64,000 nucleotides of DNA, taken from Chaetorhynchus papuensis. Lineage: Eukaryota; Chordata; Aves; Passeriformes; Rhipiduridae. Positions 12,389-24,000 of the stretch are shown here, in pieces. Position 1 is the stretch's first letter, and every line of letters begins with the position of its first letter. The notes beneath the pieces are model-generated. The model did no database searches and was not told where the DNA came from. It saw nothing but the letters and a program-made list of their open reading frames with translations. The stretch covers positions 682,001 to 746,000 of the forward strand of contig VWYX01000284.1 of the NCBI GenBank assembly GCA_013396525.1. Reading direction: 5' to 3'. The position numbers and the translations under genes are program-made.

Positions 12389-15196
12389 CGGTTCTGCTTC
12401 CTTTTGTTGCATCCATTCTCCATATGTACCATGACCTCTGAAATCCCCAGGCTATGAAGCCTCACCTCTGAGTACAGGGCCATCAGAAGTGAGAAGTCTG
12501 GCCTGTATGGCCACTTCAGACCTGGATCACACCCACCACTGAGGCGCTTGTAGCACTTCTCCTACAGACCCCCTGCTAGTCCGGGCCGCCTTCTGACAAC
12601 CAACAACCATATTCCTTTGACTCATTTATGTCAAATGGACTGTGCTGCAAAGTAGATACATCTCTTCTCTTGCTTCCTCTATTGACAGCCACTGGTTTTA
12701 TTTGCTTCCATTAATTACTGTCTCCTGCCTGAATCACCCATGTTCATCCTCTCATTTCATTGCTTTCAAACTGTCCTTTCAGACTTTCCGCTGTACTTGT
12801 GCTTTCCTGCAGCAGTTCCTCTCTAGCTGCTCCTAACTTGTCTTCTGATCTTGGCAGTGTGCTTTTATTCCAGTCTCTGAGTCTTCTCTTCATAAACTCC
12901 AGCATTTTGGACTCCTTTTACCTTCTCAAACAGGATTTCTTAAGCCAAAATTTTAGGAATGTAATTCTGGCCCTGCTCAATTCAACTGGCTGAGGATTTT
13001 GCCATCTGTCTGTGTTGGTTTTTTCCCATGTGTTTGGGCACTGTTTGCATACATAATTGTTACATATGGATCTGTCTCGAAAAAAAAAAAAAAAAAAGAG
13101 CTGAACTTAGTCCAGTCTCTGTATAGTCAGATGATTGATATATGACCAGTATAGACTAACAAAAAGAACATTCTCCAATGTGCATATTGCTTTGATTACT
13201 GAGGTTTTTAGAACGTCCAAATGCTGTACAAAATGAATAACAAACATCAGATGTTTGAAAAGTTAACTCAATAGGAGTCAAGGACATAATGCTTAGTAGC
13301 AACTTGCTACAAAGGATTCATATTTTTCTATTAATGGAAAATGACACAAAGATGCCCTTAGGCCAGCTCAGTATTTGTATTAGTAAGTGACCAAAACTGT
13401 GTGTCAAGGCACTCACACACATACTAATCACTTGCATTTGTAACTGCTTCCTCTGTCTTCCTGGCAAAATATCAGCATTAGGAAATTGTGACTAATGGTA
13501 AGAAAAAAGAACATTGAAACACTTATCTTAATAGGCACTTTATCGGAGCGATCTTTATAGGTGTCAAAGAAAAAATAAAATACAGTTTGATTAACCTAAA
13601 TAAGATAGAGTGTGAATGAAGCAGGCAGTTCCTTTGAAATGTAAGTGAAAGTGACCAAAACAGCTCCTACAGTTTGTTTTTATTGCTTATTATTTTTTAT
13701 TGCGTTTGTTAGGAACATGAACAGTGTATGTACTCATTCCTTTAATACAGAATCAGTTTTGTGCATGTACAAGCATGAAAGAAAGGCAAGTCTGCAGTGT
13801 TCATATGTTTTGATTTCTGGATATTTTTACTCCTTTTAAAATCTAATATTTCTGGATAAAATTTGTTCCCTTTGTTCCCTTGTTTAAAAATAGGGGGGGG
13901 TGTTTTTGTTTTGAATAATTAGTTGTGGCGTCTGATTGTATAAGAATTGCTCTATTGTTTGGACAGTATGACAGCCTCTTGTGTTTTAAGGATTTTTTCA
14001 GGCAAATGGCTTTTGAGAATGGCAGCATTTCAAGATTATGAAACTGCCGCTGATGGTAATGGTTCTGTGATAATTAAACTGTCCACAGTCTCTTTTTTTT
14101 TTTTTTTTTTGTGAAACTGAGACAAGGGTAGTTGTGATTTCATCAAAGGCTTTGTTTGAGCTCTGGCAGCTGGCAAGGCAGAGCCCTCTGCTAACAGATT
14201 GAGTACCATCCTGAGAAGTTTTCACTATACATTTCCTTCATCAGCTGCATATTCATCACATTTCATCTTTGCCCATCTTGTAAGGAGACTAGTCAACTTC
14301 TTGGTGTTCTTTGTTGACAGAATAGCCAATTTGTCCTCTTAGTAGTAATGTATTAAAATGGGCTTTGGGGGTCTTCTTAAGCTGAAGGTAAGGAATAATA
14401 TTCTCCATTGGAGTTTTGTTCTTTGCATGGCAGTTTGTGTAAGAAAGCACAGTAACCTAAACTGCCCTGAAGTTAAAAATAAATCCTTGCATTAAAAATA
14501 AAAAAGGCTTTCTTAGCATGCTTTAAAGAAATGTGCATCTTATTCTCTGAAGAGGTCTGCAAAAGCCTGTGTGTCTATCTTTCTGCAATTGTGTCGTTCT
14601 CCTTAATGCTTAGGACTGGTCAAGAGTTTACAGTTAAGGGCGACCACAGGTGCCCATAGCTGGTGCAATGCTGAGGGGTTTTCACAACGGCTTTTGTGTG
14701 AGTGGTTGTGCCATGTAGGCAAGAGATTATCTACTGTTTTCTGGAAAAGCATTCCTGTAAATCGAGTCTCTAGAGATTCATGGGAGCAGAACTATATAGC
14801 CTGGCATGTAAACTTTGTTCAGATCAGTGGTGGTGTATTGTTGTTGAGGTAGTACATTTATTTACTGCTCAGTTTGTCCCCTCACATTAAAAGCTTTGGA
14901 CTTCTGGGCATTCAGAACCTCATGGGATCAAGTCCTTCTACTGAGGATATTGCTCAGCTCTTATTCTGTCCCTTTTTATATAGTTTTTCATTCAGCACTG
15001 TCTATTAAAACAGTAGAATTAGATCTAAACGTAAGGTGGGGAGCCAATAGATAGAAGGTGAAACTCAATTTAAAACTTGCTTATGGTGTGATGCTTGTAA
15101 CACATTTTTAACGGAGATAACCATTATAGACTGGCAGCATCTTGTTACATAAATACATCATTTAGTAGCTGTATGGTCTCTATTGACTTGGGTGTG
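12389..15196. other. Spacer between duplicated blocks, no gene seen
   Basis: About 2.8 kb of unique-looking sequence separates the two 325 bp copies. It includes a poly-A run at 13080-13097 and a poly-T run at 14093-14110. The open frames (up to 77 codons) are unrecognised and look like chance. Confidence 0.55.
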
Positions 15197-15521
15197 TTGC
15201 TACTTGTTTAAGAGACTTCAGGAAAAGCAGCCAGGTCAGAAGAAGGAAGCAAAGAAAATTTTCGTGCCTTGTTCTCATTTCAGGTCATCCAGAAAAATAT
15301 TCTTTTGGACAATAGGTGATCACAAATACCAGGGCCCTCCTGTAGCAGCAGAAATCCTTTTGGATTTCTTCCAAAGGATTTCTTTGAATCTTAATGCAGG
15401 TCAGCCACCTTAGAAACAGGAGCTGCTGCTTATGGTGTTCACAGCCTCCAGGTGCAAGCCTTTTTTCTTCAGTAGTCTGCTCCTGTCACTTGATTCACTT
15501 GATTATTTTCAAGTCTTGGAC
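15197..15521. repeat. 325 bp direct duplication, copy B
   Basis: Second copy of the block at 12064-12388, same orientation, identical length and five substitutions. The last 108 or so bases after the shared in-frame stop are identical between copies. The homology begins abruptly at 'ttgctact' and ends at 'tcttggac' in both, with unrelated flanks. The frame through it (15183-15413) ends at the same relative stop codon as in copy A. Confidence 0.95.
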
Positions 15522-17317
15522 TTCAAGTCTTCTTGGGAGGAGATTCTGTTGTGGTGTGTACAACACAACTGCTGCCCATACTTGGGTTTGGAAAGAGGTG
15601 GTCCTTCTTCCCTAGCAGAGAGAACAAACTGAGTCTGCTGAGAGCTAGCTCCAAGGGGAAGGCTGGAAATTCAGAGCTGTGTTCAGGAAAGACATGATTG
15701 CAATAGAAAGTAAAACTGGGTAAATTCCACTTCTAGTGAAGAAGTTAAAAGAAGGACAACACTTTACTATGAGAAATATTTTGAAGAAATTGAGTGAAAG
15801 ATAAAAGAGTAAAGGAAGATAAAGGGGATTTTTACATAGAGAATAGGGTGATTCAGAGTTTGGGTAACTAGGGAATGTAAGAGTCAGCAAATACTCAGCA
15901 GAGCTTAATTGGTGAATTTTAAGAAATTAAAAGCTAGGAGGTTAAGGAACAAAGTAGGAAGTCCACAAATACTGGCAAACAATGAGTGGACAAAAGGTCT
16001 TTAAGGCTATTCGAGATAAAAGCCTTAAAGTGTTTGCAAGTACGTTACTAAACAGGCAGTACATATTTCTGGTTAATTCTCTCACACTCTAGCCTGTGGC
16101 CCTTTCCTGTAGTGTGGAGCTACATGAGATGACTAAGCTGGTCCAGGATCACTCCTTGCTGGAAAGAGGAGATTGTTTCCCTTTCTTTCTCCTGCTCCTG
16201 CCTTGCCCTTGTGCTAGCACTTTGTTCACTAAACCATCAGAAAATAAATGCTTGTGTGACTTGTGTCACTTTAGCTTTCCTTGCTGTTACGTGATAATCC
16301 AGTTGTGAAGTCTGGTGGGTCTTAGCACCAGCACAAGGAAGAAATGGAAACAAGCAGCTGGAGTAAGACACAGGAGGTAAGCACTCCATTTTGTATTGAT
16401 GACTCCATGGAGCAGCCATCTGCACAAATCTACACTTTGGCTGCAGTTTCAGTCATCTGAATCATTTAAGTTCAAGCTCCAGCTGAAAGGACCAGGAGCT
16501 GTGCTTGCCTCTCAGCCATGCGTTTTCCCTGCCTTGTGGTGACACCACCAGTGCATGGTAGGATGGTCAGCTGAGCTGAGACAATTCGCAACCTGACAAA
16601 AGAAAAGAGATTTATTTTCAGCAGTATCATCTGTTGCCTGATTTGGCTGTGTGAGCCCTGTTTGCAGGGACTCGAGGGAGGAGGAGGAAGGGTGGGCCTT
16701 CATTCTGGGCTGCAGCCCATACTTAGATGAGCTTCAGGCAAGGGTGAAGCCTGCCCATAGGCTTTTCTGGTCCCCACTGCATTAGATTCTGGTTCTGTAA
16801 TGTGGATATAGTCTTACTTGCCCAGAGGGAAGAGAGTTGTAAATAAAGAGGCAGTTCACGGAGATATGGTAAAACTTAGCATAAAGTGTTAAGTTCTTCA
16901 AGCATTTTGGATAGAAGGCATTGTATAAATACTGTTTATATTAAACTGCAAAAAGTAACTGTTTAAAACTTCTGGAATAGCTGTGGGAAATAATTTTAGG
17001 TCTCTGTAAGGAATGCATGTTATTTTAAAAGAGGGAAAAACACCCAAAGAGAACAGTTACAGCAGAGCAAAGGGCAGCTAGAATAATGCAGTAATATGGG
17101 CATTTCGGGTATGCTAAATAACTAGATCAAAGTTCTCTAGGAAAGAAGGGGATCTTACTGAAGTAAGAAGGATTCCACTTAAAAAGTGTGTAACTTTTAA
17201 TGGAATTGAAAGAGTGGGTCTTTAAAGACTTTTTGAACTGTTCTCTGGGGCAGAAAACAAGGAGGTATAGCTAAGACTTGAAGTGCCATTTATGAAAGGA
17301 ATTGAAGAGGAATTGCC
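15522..17317. other. Intergenic, no gene seen
   Basis: Mixed-composition sequence with only short unrecognised frames. No repeat family was recognised. Confidence 0.55.
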
Positions 17318-17411
17318 CTCTGTTGCCTTCTCTCTAGAAGCTCTACAATATTAATAACTGTTTACAGGTGGTTATTAATAATGTAGAGCTTCCAGAGAGT
17401 AAGCAGCAGAG
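17318..17411. repeat. Long inverted repeat / hairpin
   Basis: Bases 17318-17358 are the reverse complement of 17371-17411 over 41 positions with no indels. There are 36 Watson-Crick pairs, one G-T (G-U in RNA) pair and four mismatches, enclosing a loop of about 12 bases. The arms share a 'gaagctctaca' core and a 'tattaataac' segment near the loop. The fold is the size of a microRNA precursor, but it could equally be a tiny palindromic (MITE-like) element or a local inverted duplication. I recognise no known microRNA seed or family. Confidence 0.9.
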
Positions 17412-19184
17412 AAACAACTATTACAGTTTTCAGAAAAGGGATGAATAAGTATTTGAAAGAAAATAGCTAGTGAACATATGAAGACTTAAGTGAGGAGAAT
17501 GTCCTAGGTGGGTTCTTGCTATGAATGAGTGGAAATCTGTGTGTGAATGGTTCCTGGTCCATGGTGTTTGGCAACACAGGTAACAAAAATGGGTGCCAGG
17601 CTCTGATAGGCTGAGTTTGCTGTGGAAGTTGTCGCTGTGGTTTTTTTTTTTTGTGTGTATGTACCCTAGTGCAGTCACTAGATCTGACTTACTTGAACAG
17701 AATACTCTTCAGTTTGATCAGTCTCTAGCCTAGCTGGTGTTTATTTGCTTGTCAAATTGCACTGTCATATAATGCACATTCTGTGCATTATATTATCTTG
17801 CTTGGTGCTGATATTCTTCTGCTTTTTCAAGAGAATGCGTATGTTCTATGTGGTTTTACTCAAACCGAGCACATATTTTTATACACAGATGGCAATTATA
17901 GTGAATATATATAGGGCAGAGATTGGGACTTCCTTCCTTTCGACCACAGCCTCCTCTGTTCCTGTGTAGTTACCTCATAACATAAAAGTAGTCATAAGCA
18001 GTCATGCATACTCAAGGTTAAAAATGGTTTCTCACAGTAGTGTTATACAACCTGTAACTAGATGCCAAACCCCCAAAGTGCACTGAATCAATAAAAATTC
18101 CTCTTGGTCTGCGTTGAATAAAGTGATACTGAAGTGGAGTAGCCATATCGTTTTATGTACCCACATCCCTCAGTGCTTTCTTTCAGGTGACAGAGTTTCA
18201 GCATTCCTTCCCTTATTTCCAGACTGCAAAGGAAATAAATGGTGACAGACAAATCTCAGAAGAATTAAAAGCTCAGTTTCTGCAGTTTTCTGTTTAGGAT
18301 ATTTATTCATATAGTTTTGACCCTGAAAGTAAGACAGGAATTTCATGAGAACAAGCATTTTCATGAGTTTTCTGGGATTTAATTACTTTCTCTTTGAGTA
18401 CAAGTTTTACATGTCGTGACATGATTTTAATAATGCTCTGTGTTTTTGCTTTTTAGAAATGCATTTCTTATGTAGTCTTCAGCTACGTGTCATGTAAATG
18501 GCTGGCCTCGGTTTGCATGGTAACAGAGCCCTTTGATTACAATCATTTGAACTTCTTTTTTCTTTTTTAAGAAAGAAGACTAGGACTAGGACCTCTTAAG
18601 TGTCCTAGTTTGGACATAGGAAAAAGTGTATTATTCCAAATGCAGACATGGAGGCTGAGGAGAAAAACCCATCTCTCCCAGCTATTGTTTTCTTCTCTGA
18701 AAACTATTGTTTCTCCTGTCTGTAGACTCAAGATGATGATGGTAGTTATGGCTTGCATTTTCATTTCATCGTGTTATTGTTACTTGGAACAGTTAGAGAC
18801 TGGAGCTAGCTCTCCCATAACAATTGATGGCTAACTGCAAAACTGGATATTTTATATCTAATAAAGTTGCCTGTATAATGGATCACAGGTAAAAGTTGGC
18901 TATCTTCTTCAACAGTGATGAGGTTTGAAACAGTGAGTGCACCTTTTTAAGCAGAGGTAATGTTGAGGCTAAAAATGAATGAGGTATTAGTATGCTTTGT
19001 CTTGTGTAGCTCTAAAATGGTTATTTAAATCGAAAGTGAGGTTAGGAATTGTAAAGGTCTTAAAAATGAAAACAAAATTAAAAACCAGGTTAACTGATAC
19101 TCCAAAAACTTTTACTTTGAGGGGAGATTTGTGTAGGTTTTTAGTTTATTCAAACTGCTTCACCTATCCTTAGAAACACTAATA
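17412..19184. other. Intergenic, no gene seen
   Basis: No supported gene. A short perfect palindrome with a 12 bp stem and 3-base loop lies at 17767-17793 ('tataatgcaca', ttc, and its complement, plus one flanking pair). The poly-T run at about 17641-17651 is simple sequence. Confidence 0.55.
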
Positions 19185-19345
19185 GTACTTTGGATTTCTG
19201 TAGCACCTTTCATCTGAGAACCTCAAAGCACTTTGCAGGCATTAATTTAATTAAGTTTCACAGCACTCCTGTGAGCTAAGTAGTGTTTAAATAAGATCAC
19301 TTCACCCAGTACTGAAACAGAGCCACCCCTGGGGTGGAATGGGAT
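19185..19345. repeat. Possible ancient MIR/L2-like repeat relic
   Basis: The order of blocks 'tgtagcacctttcatc', 'aacctcaaagcacttt', 'attaatttaattaag' and 'cactcctgtgag' matches a very old amniote repeat whose copies read as 'tagcgcctttcatc ... ctcaaagcactttac ... attaattaa ... cctgtgaggtag'. The family name is uncertain, and the assignment rests on recalled consensus only. Confidence 0.45.
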
Positions 19346-19675
19346 AAGCAGTCAATAGTACATAGCAACACTCCACAACAGTTCAGGAGAGAGTGTGGAG
19401 AAAACACTGTATCCCACTGAGACTGCAGGGTGAATCTTGTTAGACAGCATATCTCTTTGCCTGTTACTTTTCCTTCTTAGTTGTAGGTTACATTCCACCA
19501 TCTTTTTGAGGACTTTGGGGGACTGGGACCTTGCTTCTAGGTCCCCCCAAATGATCTTTGCCTAATGATCTCTGCCTGAATTAACTCAAAGTGCTGCGAT
19601 GTTCTATTCAACAGGCTGTCCCCTCTAATAAAAATGGTCCTCCTTACTTTCATGCCTTAGTACTGTGATACTGAT

Positions 19676-20107
19676 TTAAAAAGAGGAGGATATCATCTGT
19701 TCTGTCATCAGTTGTGGAGTGGCAGCACCTTTTTCATCTGGCTCTTTCTCATAGCTGATTTTGCTTTTATGTTCAAAACCAAGCAAATGCATTGAATCAA
19801 TAAAATCTGAGGCCCAAACCAGTGCATTTTTCCAAGGAATTTTAACTTTCAGTGTTCTCGGTATGACATCCAATCTAGAAACTATAGCTGAGGTGGAGAA
19901 AGGGTGAAGGGACTCGTGCCAGTGGTGCTTAGTTCTTAGTTCATGCTTTGGTAACCCAGACTGGGACATTGATAGGCCAACAACACATTGGTTATTGAAA
20001 GCAGATGGACTTTTTTTTTTCCTATTGTCTGCAGTTATGACATTATCTTGAGGTAAAAAGAAATTGCTGTAATAACTTTTACTTTCTATTTCTGTCTTTT
20101 CCATCAC
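19676..20107 (-). other. Unrecognised 143-codon open reading frame
   Basis: On the minus strand 143 codons are open from an ATG at 20107 to a stop at 19676, in AT-rich DNA where stops are common. The composition looks protein-like, with mixed charged and aromatic residues such as 'HHWHESLHPF' and 'VKIPWKNALVWASDF'. A lysine run reflects a poly-T tract. There is no signal peptide, membrane segment or domain I can name. I see no good splice acceptor before it and no poly-A signal just after it. By rough estimate one or two frames this long are expected by chance in 64 kb of this composition. It could be a real exon, a decayed retrocopy, or noise. Confidence 0.2.
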
Positions 20108-20170
20108 ATTTTGTACTTGTTCTATATGTTTTTGTTTTACTAATCCACCAAGGTGCTGGGTGTATCCACT

Positions 20171-20195
20171 AAAAAAAAAAAAAAAAAAAAAAAAA
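20171..20195. repeat. Poly-A run of 25
   Basis: An uninterrupted homopolymer of 25 A. I see no upstream AATAAA at the usual distance and no recognisable processed gene before it, so I treat it as simple sequence rather than a retrocopy tail. Confidence 0.9.
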
Positions 20196-20559
20196 GTAGT
20201 CTTTTGTTTTTAACCTCCTTTGTATGCATTTATCCTTTGCAATTGTCCTTCATTTTCTAGCATGATGCTGAAAATCTCCTGTCTTGTAAGGAGTATAGGG
20301 GTATATAATGAGAAATTCTGTTCTGTTGTAGTGAAGGTGCAGGTGGTTTCCATTATAAGCTCAGCTGGAGCTTCCTTCCATGCCAGCAGCTTCCCACAAC
20401 TGAACTGCAGTACTCATCTCTGCCCTTTTTGGTGGGAAATGTGGAGAGGAAGTGGAGCACAGCCCTGACAGATAAGGGATTACTCAAATGGCTTCTGTCA
20501 CAGTTTGGGGATTAGGTTTGGTTTTGAATCCATCTATTTTGTGAGTCCTGTTTGTACTT

Positions 20560-21069
20560 GTGGCAGTCATGAATGAGGACATTCTGCTGGCAGGAATTTG
20601 GCATCTAAGGAACAGGATTGGAAGCACAATGTCTGGAAGGGTGCAAGAAGGCAATCTAGCCAGTTTGGTATCTCATGTCTCTCACCTGCTGAGTACAACA
20701 GGGCCTTTTACAAACAGAAGTAATGTCTGTACCTGTGCTATCTCCTCCTGGGCCTGCTGCGGGAGGGAAGAGTACGTGCCTGGAAATCTTTTTGGAACAG
20801 AGTCTGACTGGGGGGGAAAAAACACAGTTTACCCAGCTGTGACCACTGACCCAAAGAGGGACAAATTCCTACTTGAGTTTGGAAATTGGTGTGCAGAGGT
20901 GATAGACTTACTAAAGCACTTGCAGGATCTACTGGAAAATGGAGAGGGAGATGCTGCTCCGTGGGGACAGCAAAGACAAAGAAAGGGGAGGAGATACATT
21001 CAAAGGACAAAATTTAAGCTAAAGACGAGCTGTTTCATGGTAACATTTTCTAGACAAGAAGAGACATGA
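20560..21069 (+). other. Unrecognised 169-codon open reading frame
   Basis: This is the longest plus-strand frame outside the CpG island: 169 codons from an ATG at 20560 to a stop at 21067-21069. It has no hydrophobic leader. The middle is cysteine-rich ('CTCAISSWACCGR'), followed by a helix-prone acidic/leucine stretch ('VIDLLKHLQDLLENGEG') and a basic tail. I recognise no family. The local GC content is higher than the neighbours, which lowers stop frequency. It could be part of an unrecognised decayed mobile element, an exon of a non-coding transcript, or chance. Confidence 0.2.
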
Positions 21070-24000
21070 ATGATATGACAGAGACATAGAAAAACTTGAA
21101 TGGCGTGCAGTAAGTCAGGACATCTTAAATTAGATCAGTTTGCTTTCAGAGCCCTGTCCAGCCTGACCTTGAATGTTTCCAGTTATGGGGCAACCACAAC
21201 TTCTAAATTCTCAAAATACAAAAATTAGGGCCACAGAGTGAAATATCAGGCAGAAGGTTGCAAAAAAACATAAAGGGGATACCCTTCTACATGGCTTATA
21301 AATTGCAGTATACCTTCCTGCAGGAGGCTGTGGAAACCCAAAATGCAAATAGATCGGATGAATTTATAAAAGAAACATCAATTGAGAGCTACCAACATTC
21401 CTGTGCTTTCATTTAAGTAATGTTTGAAAGATTATTTTTTTTTCTTAAAGGTAAGGAAAGGTTTGAGTTTAGGCAGAAACAGAAGGCACTGAAGGAAATG
21501 GAAAGCAGGACTTACTCAGTTTATTCTAAAAAATTGGATCATGCTTGACTTTAAACTTGTGAGTACTGACACAGAAATAAATGGAAATATGTCTGTGCTA
21601 AAATGTTAGCATAGATTAAGTTTTTCCCTGGTTTAGTGCCATGGCATGTGGCATCATGCGAACATTGCAATTGCAAGTCATCAGATTTTTAAATTTTCTT
21701 TTTCCCTGTTATTCAATGTGAAAATAAGTGTAGTCATTGTCAGAGAAGGTGTTTGGTGTTTTTTTTTTTTCTATTGGTTAATTAGGAATTGGAATCAGTA
21801 GATGGGGAACAAGACGTGTAGCTGTTTTGGGACATAAGAAAATAAGGGGGTGGTCAACAGAAGTGCTTCTTTCTCTTCCCACCCTGCCTTACTGCCAGCA
21901 CTGAGCGTTATCAGCCCAGCTTACAAGGGCAATAAAATGTGCTTGCTCTTGTACTTTCTGGAGATAGATTGTAAATGCCCATTTGATTCCTTTCAGGTTC
22001 CCATCACCATGCTAAAAGACTGCTAAGGAGCATAATCATAATCACGTTCCAATGAGATTTGGGTCACTATAAACTCACTGGGGAATTAAAGTTCTAAACA
22101 GAGTTTTGAAATGCTATTATTCCATTTTGCTTAATTGACAAGTTATATTTTTAAACCAACATGCTACCTGAGCAACTTTAAGCAGGCTTTTGGACTATAG
22201 ATTTTACTATAATCCTGAAACTTAATTGTGAAGGAAGAACTAATCCCCAAGTTAATTAAAAGTGGTTAAATTAAAATTATTAGATACAGCATATCCATAA
22301 AATGTTACAATAGACTGGTTTATTTACAAAATATTTATGACATTATATTTTAAATGAAATTATTTGCAATATAACATGCATTTACCCAGAAAAGATAGGA
22401 ATCCCAGCTTTTGAATTCAGCAAGTAACTTTTAAAGTTATCAATAAAATAAAAAGTCTAGTTCTATCCATAGAGAGACATCTAAAATATTATTAATCTTT
22501 TTATTTAAATTTTATATTTTGGAGCCATTTTTATTCCTGTGTATACATTCATAGTGAAGCAAATAAGAAGAATTATAGCTTCAAACCTTAAGAACTTTTC
22601 CCAGCTTGATTTTCTTTATATTCCAGAAATAGCTGTCCTCTGTGTCCCAGGTTTTGAATGAACTTCCAGTTTATTTACACAGCCATTCTTAAATTTGGTT
22701 TTCTATTTCAGTGATGGAACAAATCTTTCTAATTGTCTGAAGGAGTTCAGCAGATGCTTCAAACCAAAAACATTGGCTTAGCTGGCAACCGGTCTGACCT
22801 GTGGCTTAGGTAGCAGAGAATGTACGGCCCCAGCTCCTTGCTTCTCCGGTCACAAACTGCAAACTGTGCAGTATTCTTGTTGTTCCTTGAGGGATATTGT
22901 TTGTTTTTATTTTTGCAGATCAAATATGAACCAGGTGGTGAAAGACTAAATAGCCAAACTGTAGTCAGGAAGTGGTTAGAAACAAAGCAACAGTAGCCTG
23001 TTGATTCTCAGCCGGATGACCCGAGCGGGGGACCTGGTCCCAGTATCTATGTATATCTAAATTACTGAGCTGCTGTCTTTGGTCTAGCAATGCTGCCTTC
23101 TGTGGAGCAGCTGCCAGGAATGACTTTAGGACTTGAGGCTGTGGTAAAAGATGATGTAGAATGTGGGTGTAACTATGTTCCTGGTATTGTTCTTGGTTTG
23201 CTGATGAACATGGTAAAATGATATTTTTCTGAAATGTTATGTTTATACTATGAATTCTGTTTCTTCAGTTCAGCCAGTGTCCCACAGACAGCTTGCATTG
23301 CTCTCTCCCTGTCTGCCATTTAATCTTGAAAGCCTGGCTGAAGGTTTCACCACCAGCCCCAGTCTTTGGTCAGTGCCATCCATCAGAGGTGGTGGAGAAC
23401 CACCCATGGTTCAGAGGTGGTCTTGCCCTTCTCTCTTCTGCTGACGCAACATGGTGCAACTGTATTCCCATACTACTTGTTTTCCTACTTCATGTGCTTA
23501 AATGGTATTTTTAGGACACTGAACAAATACATAGTTTATCTTTATCTCTCTGCTCCTCTGACTTTCCTAATTTCTTCTTTATTGATAAAGTATATATATT
23601 TCTTAACAGAAAGCTTATTCTACCATTTTTACTGTGTTATGAAACTGAAGGTGAAGGCTTCTGGGGAAATATGTCTGCCAGTGCCTTCTAGTGAAGAAAA
23701 CATCAGCATCCTTCCTAATCAGCAGGGAACCTTCTGGTATACTGTTGCAATGTGCAGAGTAGCAAATTTGGTAAACAGAAGTACTATTATTTTATAAAGA
23801 AAATTATCTTGCAGTAGAATGACTTATTAAAGAAAAACCTTTTGTGTAAGCCGGGTCATCTGGCTTTCAAACATACTTTGAAAAAAAGAGAGAGAAGTCC
23901 ACCAGACTATTACTTATCCTGTAAAGAAAAATATGCTGAATCTGCAAAAACATAGTGTAGTGAGTGTCATTTCTGTCTCCTTCATTCCCTAAGTGCTCCC

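Noticed and set aside
11984..15413. Duplicated small protein in the two 325 bp copies
   Set aside because: The frame is shared, but all five differences are amino-acid changing and the flanking portions differ. There is no initiation or splice context and no recognised domain, so coding is not supported.
20171..20195. Poly-A run as the tail of a processed pseudogene
   Set aside because: No poly-A signal at the right distance, no target-site duplication, and no recognisable gene sequence upstream on the plus strand.
23250..23797. Overlapping frames including 143 codons at 23366-23797
   Set aside because: Two or three frames are open at once over part of the region, the peptides are unrecognised, and there is no exon context.
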